Source: JAFGLZ01 sp964622545 | GTDB taxonomy: Bacteria > Planctomycetota > Phycisphaerae > UBA1845 > JAFGLZ01 | DNA length: 64,000 nt | Direction of reading: 5' to 3' | Assembly: GCA_964622545.1 (NCBI GenBank) | Contig: CAZUQM010000005.1 | Coordinates: 182,975 to 246,974 of the forward strand | Part shown: in pieces, positions 16,305 through 25,403 of the stretch | How positions within the stretch are numbered: position 1 is the first letter of the stretch | Layout of the letters: every line of letters begins with the position of its first letter | Position numbers and translations under genes: made by a program | The notes under the pieces: model-generated | Databases searched by the model: none | What the model was told of the DNA's origin: nothing | The model's input: the letters and a program-made list of their open reading frames with translations, nothing else

Positions 16305-16460
16305 GACAGATTGCGGCGTTCATGAACAAGATACCGGATCGCGCGACGTGATGCAACGGCGGGGGTCGTGGCGGAAGGGATTCGAAGGGATTCCGGCGGG
16401 CCGAGTCGCCGTCGCAGACGGGCGGCCGATGGAGAACGCTCATCCCCGTCGGAATCCCCG

Positions 16461-16640
16461 TCCCCCCACCGCTACCTCGACATGCTCCCTTCGGGTCTGA
16501 GCCTCAGGGTCGAAGACGGTACAAGTGAAGCGGTGGGCCACCCTCTCGTTTTCTGGGCGGCGGCGCGGGTGATTCGTTGCCCTCCCGGGCAACGGGCCCC
16601 GCTGGGGACAGCGGGGCTCGGTTGCGCATCGGCTCGCGGG
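16461..16640. repeat. Palindromic repeats in the gene-free stretch after tRNA-His
   Basis: 16305-16767 holds no gene. At 16464-16544 the two arms of the CCCACCGCT...AGCGGTGGGCCACCC family are separated by about 55 bp of extra sequence. GTTGCCC-TCCC-GGGCAAC follows at about 16577-16594, and GCCCCGCTGGGGACAGCGGGGC at about 16597-16618. Confidence 0.65.
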
Positions 16641-16767
16641 GAGCCCTTGCCCCACCTGGTTCCCGCGACGGCGGGTCGCTAGCCCACACCCATCGCCGTC
16701 GTCGACGGGGCCTGCGAGGTCGGCTGCTCGGAGACGCAGCGCTTCAGGGGGTGGTGTCGTTGCTCGG

Positions 16768-18207
16768 CTACGTGCCCCCCTTGCCCGCGGCCTGGGCGCG
16801 GAGACGGTTGCAGAGCTTGCGCATCTCGGCCAGCTTGGCGGCGTGAGCGGGGTCGCCCGCCAGGTTGTGCTCCTCGTGGGGATCGGCCTTCATGTCGTAC
16901 AGCTCTTCGTAGACGGGCGTCTGCTCGAAGTAGCGGAGGTACTTCCATCGCTCGGTCCGCACGCCCTCGCTCTTGGGGATGTTGTGCCGCTCGAAGAGAT
17001 GCTCGTAGAAGACCGCGTCCCGCCAGGGCACGTCCTTGCCCTCCAGGAGCGGCACCAGGCTCCGACCCTGCATCGTCTCGGCGGGCTTCATGCCGACGAG
17101 GTCAAGCATCGTCGGGGCCAGATCGACGTTCAGCGCCATCTGCGACAGGCAGCGGCCCTGCCGCTCGGCCGGCATGCGCGGGTCGTGGATGATCATCGGC
17201 ACGCGCATGGATTCCTCGTGCCCGTACCACTTGCCGGCCAGGCCGCGCTCGCCGAGGTAGAACCCGTTGTCGGCGGTGAAGATGAGGATGGTGTTGTCGG
17301 CAAGGCCGCGTCGGGCGAGCTCGTCACGTATCCGGCCGATCTGGACGTCGACGCCGGTGACGAGGCGGTAGTAGTTCTTGACCGAGCGTTGGAACATCTC
17401 GGGCGTGGCGAAGCGGATCTTCCACCGCTTGCGGCCCTCGGTGTCTTGCAGGAACTTGGGTAGGCGCTGGAAGTGCTCATCGGTGGCGGTCTTGGGCGTC
17501 GGGATCGTGTCGAGTCGGTAGACGTCCTTGTAGGCCGGGTCCGGGATGAACTGCCGTTCGTCGCGATCTTGCACGTGGGGCGCCTTGAAGCTGACGGACA
17601 GGCAGAACGGCCTGTCGGGCTCGGCGGCGGCCCTGGCGATGAACCGGACGGCCTGGTCGCCCATGATGCTGGTCAGGTGTCGGTAGCGGCCTTGCTTATC
17701 CTTGTTCTCGTACTTGCCTTGGCCGCCGAAGCCGTGCCAGACGTCGAAGTACTGTTTGGGGTCCTTGAGGCTGACGCCGAACTTACCGATGAAGCAGGTC
17801 CGGTAGCCGGCCTTGCGCATCATGACCGGGTACGTCTTGGCGAAGTCCTCGGGCGAGAGCGGCGGCTTGCCGAAGGTGCAGTTGTGGGTCCGCTCGTACT
17901 GGCCGGTGAAGATGCTCGCTCGGCTGGCCATGCAGATGGAGGTCGTGACGAAGGCGTTGGTGAAGCGGATGCCGTCGACGGCGAGTTGGTCCATGTTGGG
18001 CGTGCGGATGATCGGGTTGCCGGAACAGCCCATGGCGTCGGCGCGTTGGTCGTCGGTCAGCAGGAAGACGACGTTGGGTCGCTTGCCGCCGGATCCTTCG
18101 GCCGACCAGGCGGGGAGTCGTCCGGCGAGCAGGCCGGCCCCGGCGGCGGTCGCGCCGGACAGGAAGCTTCGTCGAGAGACAGTGGGTTTTGCGTGCGCGC
18201 TTGACAT
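16768..18207 (-). CDS. Tat-exported sulfatase
   Basis: A 479-residue protein of the type I sulfatase family. It has a Tat signal (VSRRSFLSG, RR at 12-13), metal ligands DD at 52-53 (FLLTDDQRADAMG), and the formylglycine motif C92-MASR. It also has GYRTCFIGKFG and FTADNGFYLGERGLAGKWYGHEESMRVP with the usual metal and sulfate-binding residues. It would remove sulfate esters from polysaccharides or glycosides in the periplasm after Cys92 is converted to formylglycine by a maturase not seen here. ATG 18207 has GGAGG 8 nt upstream. It looks like a single-gene unit divergent from the HAD gene. Confidence 0.9.
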   Translation of the reverse strand: MSSAHAKPTVSRRSFLSGATAAGAGLLAGRLPAWSAEGSGGKRPNVVFLLTDDQRADAMGCSGNPIIRTPNMDQLAVDGIRFTNAFVTTSICMASRASIFTGQYERTHNCTFGKPPLSPEDFAKTYPVMMRKAGYRTCFIGKFGVSLKDPKQYFDVWHGFGGQGKYENKDKQGRYRHLTSIMGDQAVRFIARAAAEPDRPFCLSVSFKAPHVQDRDERQFIPDPAYKDVYRLDTIPTPKTATDEHFQRLPKFLQDTEGRKRWKIRFATPEMFQRSVKNYYRLVTGVDVQIGRIRDELARRGLADNTILIFTADNGFYLGERGLAGKWYGHEESMRVPMIIHDPRMPAERQGRCLSQMALNVDLAPTMLDLVGMKPAETMQGRSLVPLLEGKDVPWRDAVFYEHLFERHNIPKSEGVRTERWKYLRYFEQTPVYEELYDMKADPHEEHNLAGDPAHAAKLAEMRKLCNRLRAQAAGKGGT

Positions 18208-18374
18208 GATCAGCACCTCCGGTGTGTACAATAGCACGCGATCAACCACGCTGCCATGCGGTAGGGATCGGGACGACCGGCGCGTCGGTGCCTGGCGTCC
18301 GTCCCTTGCCGGTGCATGGCGCGCCGAGGCGTTGGGCCCCGGGCCGAATGCGTCAGCGTCAGGAGGAGCCAGCC

Positions 18375-19067
18375 ATGCTCGACTTCGAACGCTTCGAGGC
18401 CCTGACGTTCGACTGCTACGGAACGCTCATCGACTGGGAGACGGGCATCCTCAACGCCGTGCGGCCGGTCTTCGTCCAGCACGACATCGACGCGAGCGAC
18501 GAGGCGATCCTGGAGGCCTACGGGGAGCTGGAGGCCGAGGCGGAGGACCGCGACTATCTCCCCTACCGCGAGGTCCTGGCCGAGGTCATGCGCGGTCTCG
18601 GCGCCCGGTTCGGGTTCGAGCCGTCTGCCGGCGAGCTGATGCTGCTGGCCGAATCGATCAAGGACTGGCCGCCGTTCGACGACACGGTCGCATCGCTTCA
18701 CCGTCTGACCAGGCGGACGAGGCTGGGGATCCTCTCGAACGTCGATCGCGACCTGTTCGCCGGATCGGCCGAGTTGCTCGACACCGACTTCGCATGGGTG
18801 ATCACGGCCGAGGACGCCGGCAGCTACAAACCGTCGGCATGGAACTTCGAGCTGGCGATCCAGACGATCGGCCTGCCGAAGGACCGCATCCTCCATGTGG
18901 GCCAGAGCCTCTTTCACGACATCCGGCCGGCCTCGGCGATGGGCCTGGCGACGGTTTGGGTGAACCGGCGTGGCAGTAGGCCCGGCAGCGGGGCAACCAA
19001 GCCGGCCGAGGCCACGCCCGATCACGAGGTGCCGGATCTGGCGACGCTGGAGCGGCAGATGCGGTAG
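18375..19067 (+). CDS. HAD-superfamily hydrolase, haloacid dehalogenase type II-like
   Basis: A 230-residue cytoplasmic protein. Motif I is LTFDCYGTLIDWETG with the nucleophile Asp, motif II is LGILSNVDRDLF, the lysine motif is SYKPSAWNFELA and motif III falls in HVGQSLFHDIRPASAMGL. The wording matches the HAD-IA group that includes (S)-2-haloacid dehalogenases, but many of these are phosphatases, so the substrate is left open. AGGAGG lies just upstream of ATG 18375. It converges on the ThuA-isochorismatase gene, with only 6 bp between the two stops. Confidence 0.82.
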   Translation: MLDFERFEALTFDCYGTLIDWETGILNAVRPVFVQHDIDASDEAILEAYGELEAEAEDRDYLPYREVLAEVMRGLGARFGFEPSAGELMLLAESIKDWPPFDDTVASLHRLTRRTRLGILSNVDRDLFAGSAELLDTDFAWVITAEDAGSYKPSAWNFELAIQTIGLPKDRILHVGQSLFHDIRPASAMGLATVWVNRRGSRPGSGATKPAEATPDHEVPDLATLERQMR

Positions 19068-19073
19068 CCTGTG

Positions 19074-20639
19074 CTATTTCGGCAGGCCCGTGACGAGGTC
19101 GTCGCTCGTGATCGTCGGGCACCAATACGCCTCGATGTGCTCGACGACGAGCCGCGTGCCCTCATCGTGGGAGACCTGCGGGGGCATCGTGGGGTTGTAC
19201 ATCGCGTCGGTCAGGTCGCGGACGAGCACACACCGGATTCCCCATCGGGTCATCTGCCGGATGCCGAAGGACCGGCCCAGCACGCACATGTTCGTGTGCA
19301 CGCCCATGAGGATCATCGTGTCGATGCCGCGCGCCTTGAAGAAGCTGTAGATCCGGCGGCCGTCGTCGCTGATGCCGTCGAACGGACCGATGGTGATGGC
19401 GGGGTGCTGGCGGGTCCAGGCCGAGTACCACGGCTTCTGACCGGTATCGCAGCCGCCGTCGGAGTCGTCGATGGGCAGCTTGCGCTTGGGCAGGTCGAGC
19501 GGCTCGGGCGGCTCGATCCGCGGACCGAGCAGCATGCGTCGTCGCTGAGGCCAGTCGGCGTAGAAGCTCAGCGTCTCGGACGGGGCGTGGATGATCCGCA
19601 CGCCGGCGGCGCGGGCCTTGTCGACCACGGGGGCCATGCGCTGGGCGATGGCGTCGACACGCTTGGTCGCCCCGTTGCACCAGTGCTTGTCCCACATATC
19701 GCAGATGACGATGGCGGTCTTGGCCACGGGGACCTCTCGGGTGAGCGAGGTCACCTCCCAGTCGTCGACGCCCTTGAACGGCTGGAGGCGCGCCCGCAGA
19801 CGGAGCGTGAGTGAGCCGGTCGGTGCGGGTGGTTCGGGCGGTTTCGGCTGGGGGCGGCTCTTCAGCTCGCGTTTGGCCGCCCAGCCGAGGGCGTTGGCGA
19901 TCAGCCGGCGGAAGGTGGCGTTTTGGAAGTCCTCGACGCCCCCGAAGGCGCAATAGACGACGCGGCCGCGGCGCGACTCGCGCGTCCAGAGCGCCGGGTG
20001 CGTGCCCTTGGATGCGGGTGTCGAGGCGACCATCAGCAGCGTGCAGTCTTCGGCAATGGGCCCGGTTCGGTAGACGCTGTAGCGCGACTTGAACGCGTCG
20101 ATGCCCGTCATGATGGGATGCCGCGCGGCACCCTGGGCGGGTGTAAGCCGGGCGGTGGGCCCGGCCTTGAAGTGCCCGCTATAATTGCCGCCGAGGATCT
20201 CCTTGTCGAACGCGAGCCAGTTCTGGAAGCCGTGGCTGGCGGTGCGGACGGCCACGATCGGCTTAGCCGATCGGGCGTGGCGCTTGATGCGCTCGAGCTG
20301 ATCACCGGTGATCTTCAGGCGGCGTGTAAAGACAAGGACGACGTCGCAGTCGTCGAGCGCCTCGAGGCCCGGCATGTCGGTTTTGTCCTCGCTGGCCTGG
20401 AGGATCGTACATCGGACGTCGTAGTTCGTTTCGAGCCAGGTCTTGTACTTGGGCAGTGAGACCTCCGAGCCGTATAGCTTGGCTCCTGAGAGCATACAGA
20501 CCTTGAGCGGCGCGGCCGCGGCGGACGAGGCGAGCAGTCCGGCCGTCAGCACGGCGAGAACGAACCTGCCCATCCCGCCTGCTTGGCTGGGCACCGCGAA
20601 AGGGCCCGATCCGGGGCGTCGGCGAAGGGTACTTGCCAT
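19074..20639 (-). CDS. Secreted ThuA-like domain fused to an isochorismatase-like hydrolase
   Basis: A 521-residue protein with a signal peptide (hydrophobic core about 26-40, ASSAAAAP). Residues 46-255 match ThuA/trehalose-utilisation amidotransferase-like domains (LKVCMLSGAKLYGSE; RLIANALGWAAKREL). After a proline-rich linker (262-275), residues 307-515 match the cysteine-hydrolase family, with D314 in VICDMWDKHWC and nucleophile C452 in VHTNMCVLGRSFG. The expected active-site Lys is not evident (it would fall near PFDG at 419-422). Both folds are found singly in planctomycetes; here they are one chain. The start at 20639 has AGGAG 10 nt upstream; ATG 20573 is a shorter option. Reaction unknown. 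Confidence 0.8.
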   Translation of the reverse strand: MASTLRRRPGSGPFAVPSQAGGMGRFVLAVLTAGLLASSAAAAPLKVCMLSGAKLYGSEVSLPKYKTWLETNYDVRCTILQASEDKTDMPGLEALDDCDVVLVFTRRLKITGDQLERIKRHARSAKPIVAVRTASHGFQNWLAFDKEILGGNYSGHFKAGPTARLTPAQGAARHPIMTGIDAFKSRYSVYRTGPIAEDCTLLMVASTPASKGTHPALWTRESRRGRVVYCAFGGVEDFQNATFRRLIANALGWAAKRELKSRPQPKPPEPPAPTGSLTLRLRARLQPFKGVDDWEVTSLTREVPVAKTAIVICDMWDKHWCNGATKRVDAIAQRMAPVVDKARAAGVRIIHAPSETLSFYADWPQRRRMLLGPRIEPPEPLDLPKRKLPIDDSDGGCDTGQKPWYSAWTRQHPAITIGPFDGISDDGRRIYSFFKARGIDTMILMGVHTNMCVLGRSFGIRQMTRWGIRCVLVRDLTDAMYNPTMPPQVSHDEGTRLVVEHIEAYWCPTITSDDLVTGLPK

Positions 20640-20943
20640 GGCTTGGGAGCTCCTTGGATGGGGTGTGGCGGCGGACGCCGCCTGGCACCGGGATGGCATC
20701 GTATCAGGGCGGGCTATGGGGCTGTCAACGGTTGGGCGGGCGCTGTTTATCGGACGGCGAGGCGGGTCATCCCGATCGATTCTGTCCGGCTTCGGGGCGG
20801 GCCGGGTCTTCCGGCAGGCGGACCACAAGTGGGCCCGCGACGTAACCGATACTGGAGTGGAACCGGGTGGATAGCGCTCGCAGCGAGCGCCCGGGGTCTC
20901 CGCCGCCCAACCCGCCCTTCCGGGGCCATGCGGAGTCGGTGAC

Positions 20944-22023
20944 GTGGGTCTTTGGGATTGGATCGTTGACGCCATCGTGGGTGGAGGCTCGGCCCGCGCG
21001 GACGCCGGCCGGGACTACGCGACCGATGATGAGCCGTTCGATCAGCCGACGGCGGTGGCCGTGGCCGAGGCGCCCGAGACGACGGGCATCGACATGGAGA
21101 CGCTCCCGCCGGAGAAGCGCTGGTGGCAACCCCAGGGCGTCTCGCGGATCGAGCCGGTCCTGTTGGACGAGCCCGATCTGACCCATGAGGATCGGGCCTT
21201 CGAGAACTACCTGATCGACCACTTCGACGGGCATGATCTGACCATGCCGTCGCTGCCGCGCGTTCCGGAACGGGTGCTGAAGCAGCTCCGCGACCCGAAC
21301 TGCGACTTCGTTCGCATCGCCGACGACATTGCCGAGGACCAGGTGGTGGCCGGCGCGGTGCTGCGAGCGGTGAACAGCCCGATGTACCGCGGTGTGGATG
21401 AGATCACCTCTTTGCCGCTGGCGGCGGCCCGGTTGGGCGTCAAGGCGCTTCGAACGCTGATGATGCACCAGACCATGCGGGCCGCGACGTTCCTTCAGAA
21501 AGGCGGCAACAAGTATTTGGCGGATATGGTCTGGCGGCGTTCGGTGGCCGGGGCCTGCATCATGAGCAGGTTGGCCTGGTTCACGAAGATCGGCGAGGAG
21601 GACGCCTGGCTTATCGGCCTGCTGCACGACGTCGGCAACGTGATCATCCTTCAGCTCGCTCAGAACCGGCAGAAGATGACGGGCTATCGGGTCGAGATCG
21701 ACGTCTTCGAGTATCTCTGCCAGCAGTGCCATCAGGAGTTCGGCGAACTGGTGGCCGACGCCTGGCATCTGCCGCCGAGGCTGAAGAACCTGCTCGGCGA
21801 TCACCACCGGTATCCGGAACCCGACGATTCGCTCCGCAAGGTCCGGCTTCTGATCCAGCTCTCGGACATGATCGCTGCGATGCTCGACTACGCCCCGCCG
21901 GCTCAGTATGACCTGCTTGCGACGCGCCAGATCCAAGACCTGGGCCTGGCGGGCCGCGCCGACTTCGTCCGCTGCCTGGCGGGCTTGCCCGAACAGACCG
22001 AAGACGCCATGATCTACTTCTGA
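20944..22023 (+). CDS. HDOD-domain protein
   Basis: A 359-residue protein starting at GTG (CGGAG 8 nt upstream). After an acidic, variable N-terminus of about 80 residues, the HDOD domain covers roughly 95-300: LPRVPERVLKQLRDPNCDFVRIADDIAEDQ, VLRAVNSPMYRG, SLPLAAARLGVKALRTLMM, and HD-like GLLHDVGNVIILQLA. HDOD proteins lack the HD catalytic pair for cyclic-di-GMP cleavage and serve as regulatory scaffolds in stress, motility and development. There is no partner signalling gene nearby. The 304 bp upstream hold no gene or clear promoter. Confidence 0.88.
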   Translation: MGLWDWIVDAIVGGGSARADAGRDYATDDEPFDQPTAVAVAEAPETTGIDMETLPPEKRWWQPQGVSRIEPVLLDEPDLTHEDRAFENYLIDHFDGHDLTMPSLPRVPERVLKQLRDPNCDFVRIADDIAEDQVVAGAVLRAVNSPMYRGVDEITSLPLAAARLGVKALRTLMMHQTMRAATFLQKGGNKYLADMVWRRSVAGACIMSRLAWFTKIGEEDAWLIGLLHDVGNVIILQLAQNRQKMTGYRVEIDVFEYLCQQCHQEFGELVADAWHLPPRLKNLLGDHHRYPEPDDSLRKVRLLIQLSDMIAAMLDYAPPAQYDLLATRQIQDLGLAGRADFVRCLAGLPEQTEDAMIYF

Positions 22024-22103
22024 TCCGGGTCGGTCCCGTCCGTTCACCCCGGTCTCTATCGCGATCCGTTCCGGCGACGCCATGTCCCACAGGAGGTGAC
22101 CCC

Positions 22104-23177
22104 ATGTCGCATGCCACCGGTCTGATTGCCGTGTTGTGTCTGCCAGCGATGGCGTTGGGCGCGGAGGACATCCGCGTCGAACGGATCTACGGACCGAAGC
22201 AGCCGTGCAAGTACAAGCATCCGGCGAGCATCACCCAGCTCGACAACGGGGATCTGTTCGTGACGTACTACGGCGGCGGTGGTGAGTACGAGCTGGACAC
22301 GGCCGTGTGGGGCGGCAGACTGGCCAAGGGCACGTCGCGCTGGACCGAGCCGAAGATCATCGCCGATACGCCCTATCGCTCGGAGGGCAACAGCGTGGTG
22401 TGGCAGGGCCCGGACGGCATCGTCTGGTTGTACTACCTGACGCGCTACGGCGCGACGTGGTCGACGTCGCGGATCAAGGCGAAGATCTCGACCGATGGGG
22501 CGAAGACGTGGTCGGACCCGATCATGGTGGCGATCGAGAAGGGCATGATGGTCCGCTCGCATCCGATCGCTCTCGCCGACGGCAAGCACCTGATCCCGAT
22601 CTATCACGAGACCGGGCACGACCGGGAAATCGTCGGGGCCGACAGCACGTCGCTGTTCCTCATCTACGACCCGGCCAAACATACGTGGACCGAGACGAAT
22701 CGCATTCGCTCGCGAATCGGGAACATCCAGCCGGCGGTGTCGGCCGTCACCGACAAGTACCTCGTGTGCTACTGCCGGCGCGGCGGCGGATATGGTCCGA
22801 CCAAGGACGGCTGGCTGGTACGGTCGGAGTCGCGCGACGGGGGCAAAACGTGGAGCCCGGGCAAGGAGACGACGTTTCCGAACCCGAACTCGGCCGTCGA
22901 CTTCATCAAGCTCCGTAGCGGCAACCTGCTCCTGGTCTACAACGACAGCATGGACGACCGCACGCCGCTGACGGTGGCTATCTCGACCGACGGCGACAAG
23001 ACCTACGCCTACAAGCGGGACATCATGACGGGAAAGGGCCCGTTCGCCTACCCTGTAGCCATCCAGACCGAGGACGGCAAGATCCACGTCGTGTTCACCT
23101 CGCACGACCGGACGGTGGTCAACCGCGCGACGTTCGAGGAGAGCGCGATCGTGCGGGATGCGTCTCGCAGGCAATGA
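22104..23177 (+). CDS. Secreted exo-alpha-sialidase-like protein (BNR/Asp-box)
   Basis: A 357-residue protein with a signal peptide (SHATGLIAVLCLPAMALGA, then cleavage before EDI). It carries three Asp-box-like turns: STDGAKTW, SRDGGKTW and STDGDKTY. The sequence around them (VRSHPIALADGKHLIPIYHE; GNIQPAVSAVTDKYLVCYCRR; NPNSAVDFIKLRSGNLLLVYND) is that of the sialidase-like family common in planctomycetes, which act on glycan termini. AGGAGGT precedes ATG 22104. A 10-bp hairpin follows the stop. It is related in fold to the partial protein at 1-557 but clearly diverged. Confidence 0.85.
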   Translation: MSHATGLIAVLCLPAMALGAEDIRVERIYGPKQPCKYKHPASITQLDNGDLFVTYYGGGGEYELDTAVWGGRLAKGTSRWTEPKIIADTPYRSEGNSVVWQGPDGIVWLYYLTRYGATWSTSRIKAKISTDGAKTWSDPIMVAIEKGMMVRSHPIALADGKHLIPIYHETGHDREIVGADSTSLFLIYDPAKHTWTETNRIRSRIGNIQPAVSAVTDKYLVCYCRRGGGYGPTKDGWLVRSESRDGGKTWSPGKETTFPNPNSAVDFIKLRSGNLLLVYNDSMDDRTPLTVAISTDGDKTYAYKRDIMTGKGPFAYPVAIQTEDGKIHVVFTSHDRTVVNRATFEESAIVRDASRRQ

Positions 23178-23193
23178 TGGGTTGAGGTTCATC

Positions 23194-23216
23194 GGTGCCC
23201 GCTGAGAGCGGGCACC
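23194..23216. terminator. Hairpin after the sialidase gene
   Basis: GGTGCCCGCT-GAG-AGCGGGCACC has a perfect 10-bp stem 16 bp after the stop. There is no T-run, so it could equally be an mRNA-stabilising or repeat element. Confidence 0.45.
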
Positions 23217-23283
23217 GGGGAGGGATGTGCGCCACGCAAGGCCCTTCTAAGCCTATGCCGCATATCAGGTTTAGGGTTTTCCC

Positions 23284-23313
23284 TTGGGGAAACCCGACCT
23301 TGCAGGCTATAAT
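23284..23313 (+). promoter_or_regulatory. Candidate promoter of the SGNH hydrolase gene
   Basis: TTGGGG at 23284-23289 and a perfect TATAAT at 23308-23313 are spaced by 18 nt, about 83 bp before the ATG at 23396. The -35 overlaps a small inverted repeat (GGGTTTTCCC/TTGGGGAAACCC, about 23274-23295). Confidence 0.45.
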
Positions 23314-23395
23314 CCCCAGTGGAGGAGGGGGCACGTCATTTCGGGGTCTCCCGTCTGTCAGAGCATCCGTCATACCCCAGGAGGATGGCAAAGGC

Positions 23396-25315
23396 ATGAC
23401 TTCGCACCATCATCAAGTTAGTGGACACAAACGTGTTATCGCGGGCGTGGTGATGGTCGTCGCGGCCATGGTCGCGCCCGTATCGGGCGCCGAGAAGATC
23501 ATCACGATCGGGGACAGTTGGGCCCATCTGATCGCCGATTCTGGCAGTTTGCAGCTCATGCTCGACACCTTCTTCCCGGGGCATGGCTACACGGTCGCGA
23601 ACGAGTCGTTCGGCGGGGGCACGGCCCAGCAGCACGCCGGCCAGCTCGCACAGATCACCTCGAAGATCAACGCCCATCCGCAGGCGGACGTGGTGTATCT
23701 GTCGAGCGGCGGGAATGACTTTTTGGCCGGGATCGCGCTGGGCGGATGGTATCTCGGCATGTCGGGCGAGTCGGCGTTCTTCGATTCGGTGGGCGGCTAT
23801 GTGCAGACGGTGGTGGATCACATCCTGAGCATCCGGCCGGACATCCAGATCGTCATCGGCGGGTACGACTACGTCAACGCGTGGGATCCGGATCTGAGCA
23901 ACGGCGGCTCGGGGACGCTCTTTCGCGCAAACTTCAAGCTGGGCCTCAACGGGACGGGCTGGATCTTCACGCCGCCGACGTTCGAGATCGGTCAACAACA
24001 GTCCTTCAACGCGGCGCTGCGGGGCCTGGAGCAGCGCAAGCAGAACATCGCCAACGCCAGCCGGCGGGTTCACTACGTCTACAACTTCGGGATCGTGAAT
24101 TCGCTCTACGGCTACAACGGCTACTTCGGCACGTGGCCTGCAGGGCTGTCCCCGAGCAGCTACAACGATCTGCCCGTGACGAAGAGTCGGCTCGGCAGCG
24201 GCGGGGACGACCCGATCCACCTGGACGCGACGGGCTACCACGTCATCGCGACGCAGGCTTACAACAACTTCTTCAACACGGCGTTTCAATCGGGCTCGCT
24301 GAGCCTCAGCCCGAGCACGATCGAGTTCGGCAACGTGCGGGTCGGCACGAGCGTGAACGGCTCGACCACGGCCAGCAACACGGGGGCGACCTTCACGAAG
24401 GTCGAGAACCTGACCTGGCCCACCGCGAGCGGCGAGTTCAACGGCGGCGGCGGATCGGCAAGCCCGCTCTTCAAGGACCCCTCGTTGGGCAGCGACACGG
24501 CGAGCACATCGTATGGTTACGCGCCCACCACCCGGGGTACGGACACGCAGAACAAGACCGTCACGAGCAGCGGTGGCAACCGGACGCTCACGCTGAGCGG
24601 CAAGGGCGTGGGCCCCATGGTAGGCCTGTCGCCCGCCGGCCTGTCCTTCGGCGACGTGCCGGTCGGGCAGTCGAGCGACCTTTCACTGACGATCAGCAAC
24701 GCGACGTCCGATCCGGATCTCGGCAACTTGACGGACCTGACGCTCCGCTCGGCGGAGATCACGGGCGCGGACGCCTCGGCGTTCACGCTGAGCGGCTTCT
24801 CGGCCGGCACCGTGTTGGGCAAGGGCGGATCGGATGAGGTCACGATCACGTTCGAGCCGTCGGGCTCCGGGGCCAGGTCAGCGACGCTGGTGCTCCAGAC
24901 CGACGAGGGGGCCTCTTTCGGCGGGTCGGGACAGTCGTACAGCATCCCGCTCTCGGGCTCGGGGCAGGCCTTGTATAACGTGTCGCTGTCGTTGGTGAAC
25001 GGACCGATGGGCACGGTCGAGTTCGACCCGGTTCCGGACGATCCGAACGCGCCGGTGTACGTCGAAGGGATGAGCGTGACGCTGACGGCGCTGCCGAACG
25101 ACGGGCGCGAGTTCGCCCAGTGGCAGATCCTGGACCCGAACCATCCGGGCGACGCGAACTACGGCGCGGTCGATACGAACGCGACGCTGACGCTGCTGAT
25201 GGACGAGGACGTCGAGGTGGTGGCCACGTTCCGGTGTGGCTCCGGTATGGGGGCGGTCCTGCCGCTGGCGGTGGTGCTCTTGGGGACGTGCCTGATGATC
25301 CGGCGGCGGGGGTGA
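23396..25315 (+). CDS. Secreted SGNH/GDSL hydrolase with choice-of-anchor domains and a C-terminal sorting-like tail
   Basis: A 639-residue protein. Signal peptide 1-31; an SGNH domain follows (ITIGDSWAH with Ser41, SSGGNDFLAG, and the Asp-His pair in DDPIHLDATGYH), so it is probably an esterase or acetylesterase acting on polysaccharides. Residues about 300-560 are two choice-of-anchor D-like beta domains (LSLSPSTIEFGNVRVG; VGLSPAGLSFGDVPVG). After an InlB-like repeat comes a tail beginning CGSGMG at 614, then a 15-residue hydrophobic segment and MIRRRG. This is built like a C-terminal sorting signal but is not PEP-CTERM. AGGAGG lies 11 nt before the ATG and a TATAAT promoter farther up. Confidence 0.8.
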   Translation: MTSHHHQVSGHKRVIAGVVMVVAAMVAPVSGAEKIITIGDSWAHLIADSGSLQLMLDTFFPGHGYTVANESFGGGTAQQHAGQLAQITSKINAHPQADVVYLSSGGNDFLAGIALGGWYLGMSGESAFFDSVGGYVQTVVDHILSIRPDIQIVIGGYDYVNAWDPDLSNGGSGTLFRANFKLGLNGTGWIFTPPTFEIGQQQSFNAALRGLEQRKQNIANASRRVHYVYNFGIVNSLYGYNGYFGTWPAGLSPSSYNDLPVTKSRLGSGGDDPIHLDATGYHVIATQAYNNFFNTAFQSGSLSLSPSTIEFGNVRVGTSVNGSTTASNTGATFTKVENLTWPTASGEFNGGGGSASPLFKDPSLGSDTASTSYGYAPTTRGTDTQNKTVTSSGGNRTLTLSGKGVGPMVGLSPAGLSFGDVPVGQSSDLSLTISNATSDPDLGNLTDLTLRSAEITGADASAFTLSGFSAGTVLGKGGSDEVTITFEPSGSGARSATLVLQTDEGASFGGSGQSYSIPLSGSGQALYNVSLSLVNGPMGTVEFDPVPDDPNAPVYVEGMSVTLTALPNDGREFAQWQILDPNHPGDANYGAVDTNATLTLLMDEDVEVVATFRCGSGMGAVLPLAVVLLGTCLMIRRRG

Positions 25316-25403
25316 GCCCTCAGCGGGCTGCCCTTTCCGCGCAACATCCATGTCGCAGCTGTGCGGGGGCCACGCCGCCAAGGACGTCCGATCGGCTGGT
25401 CGT

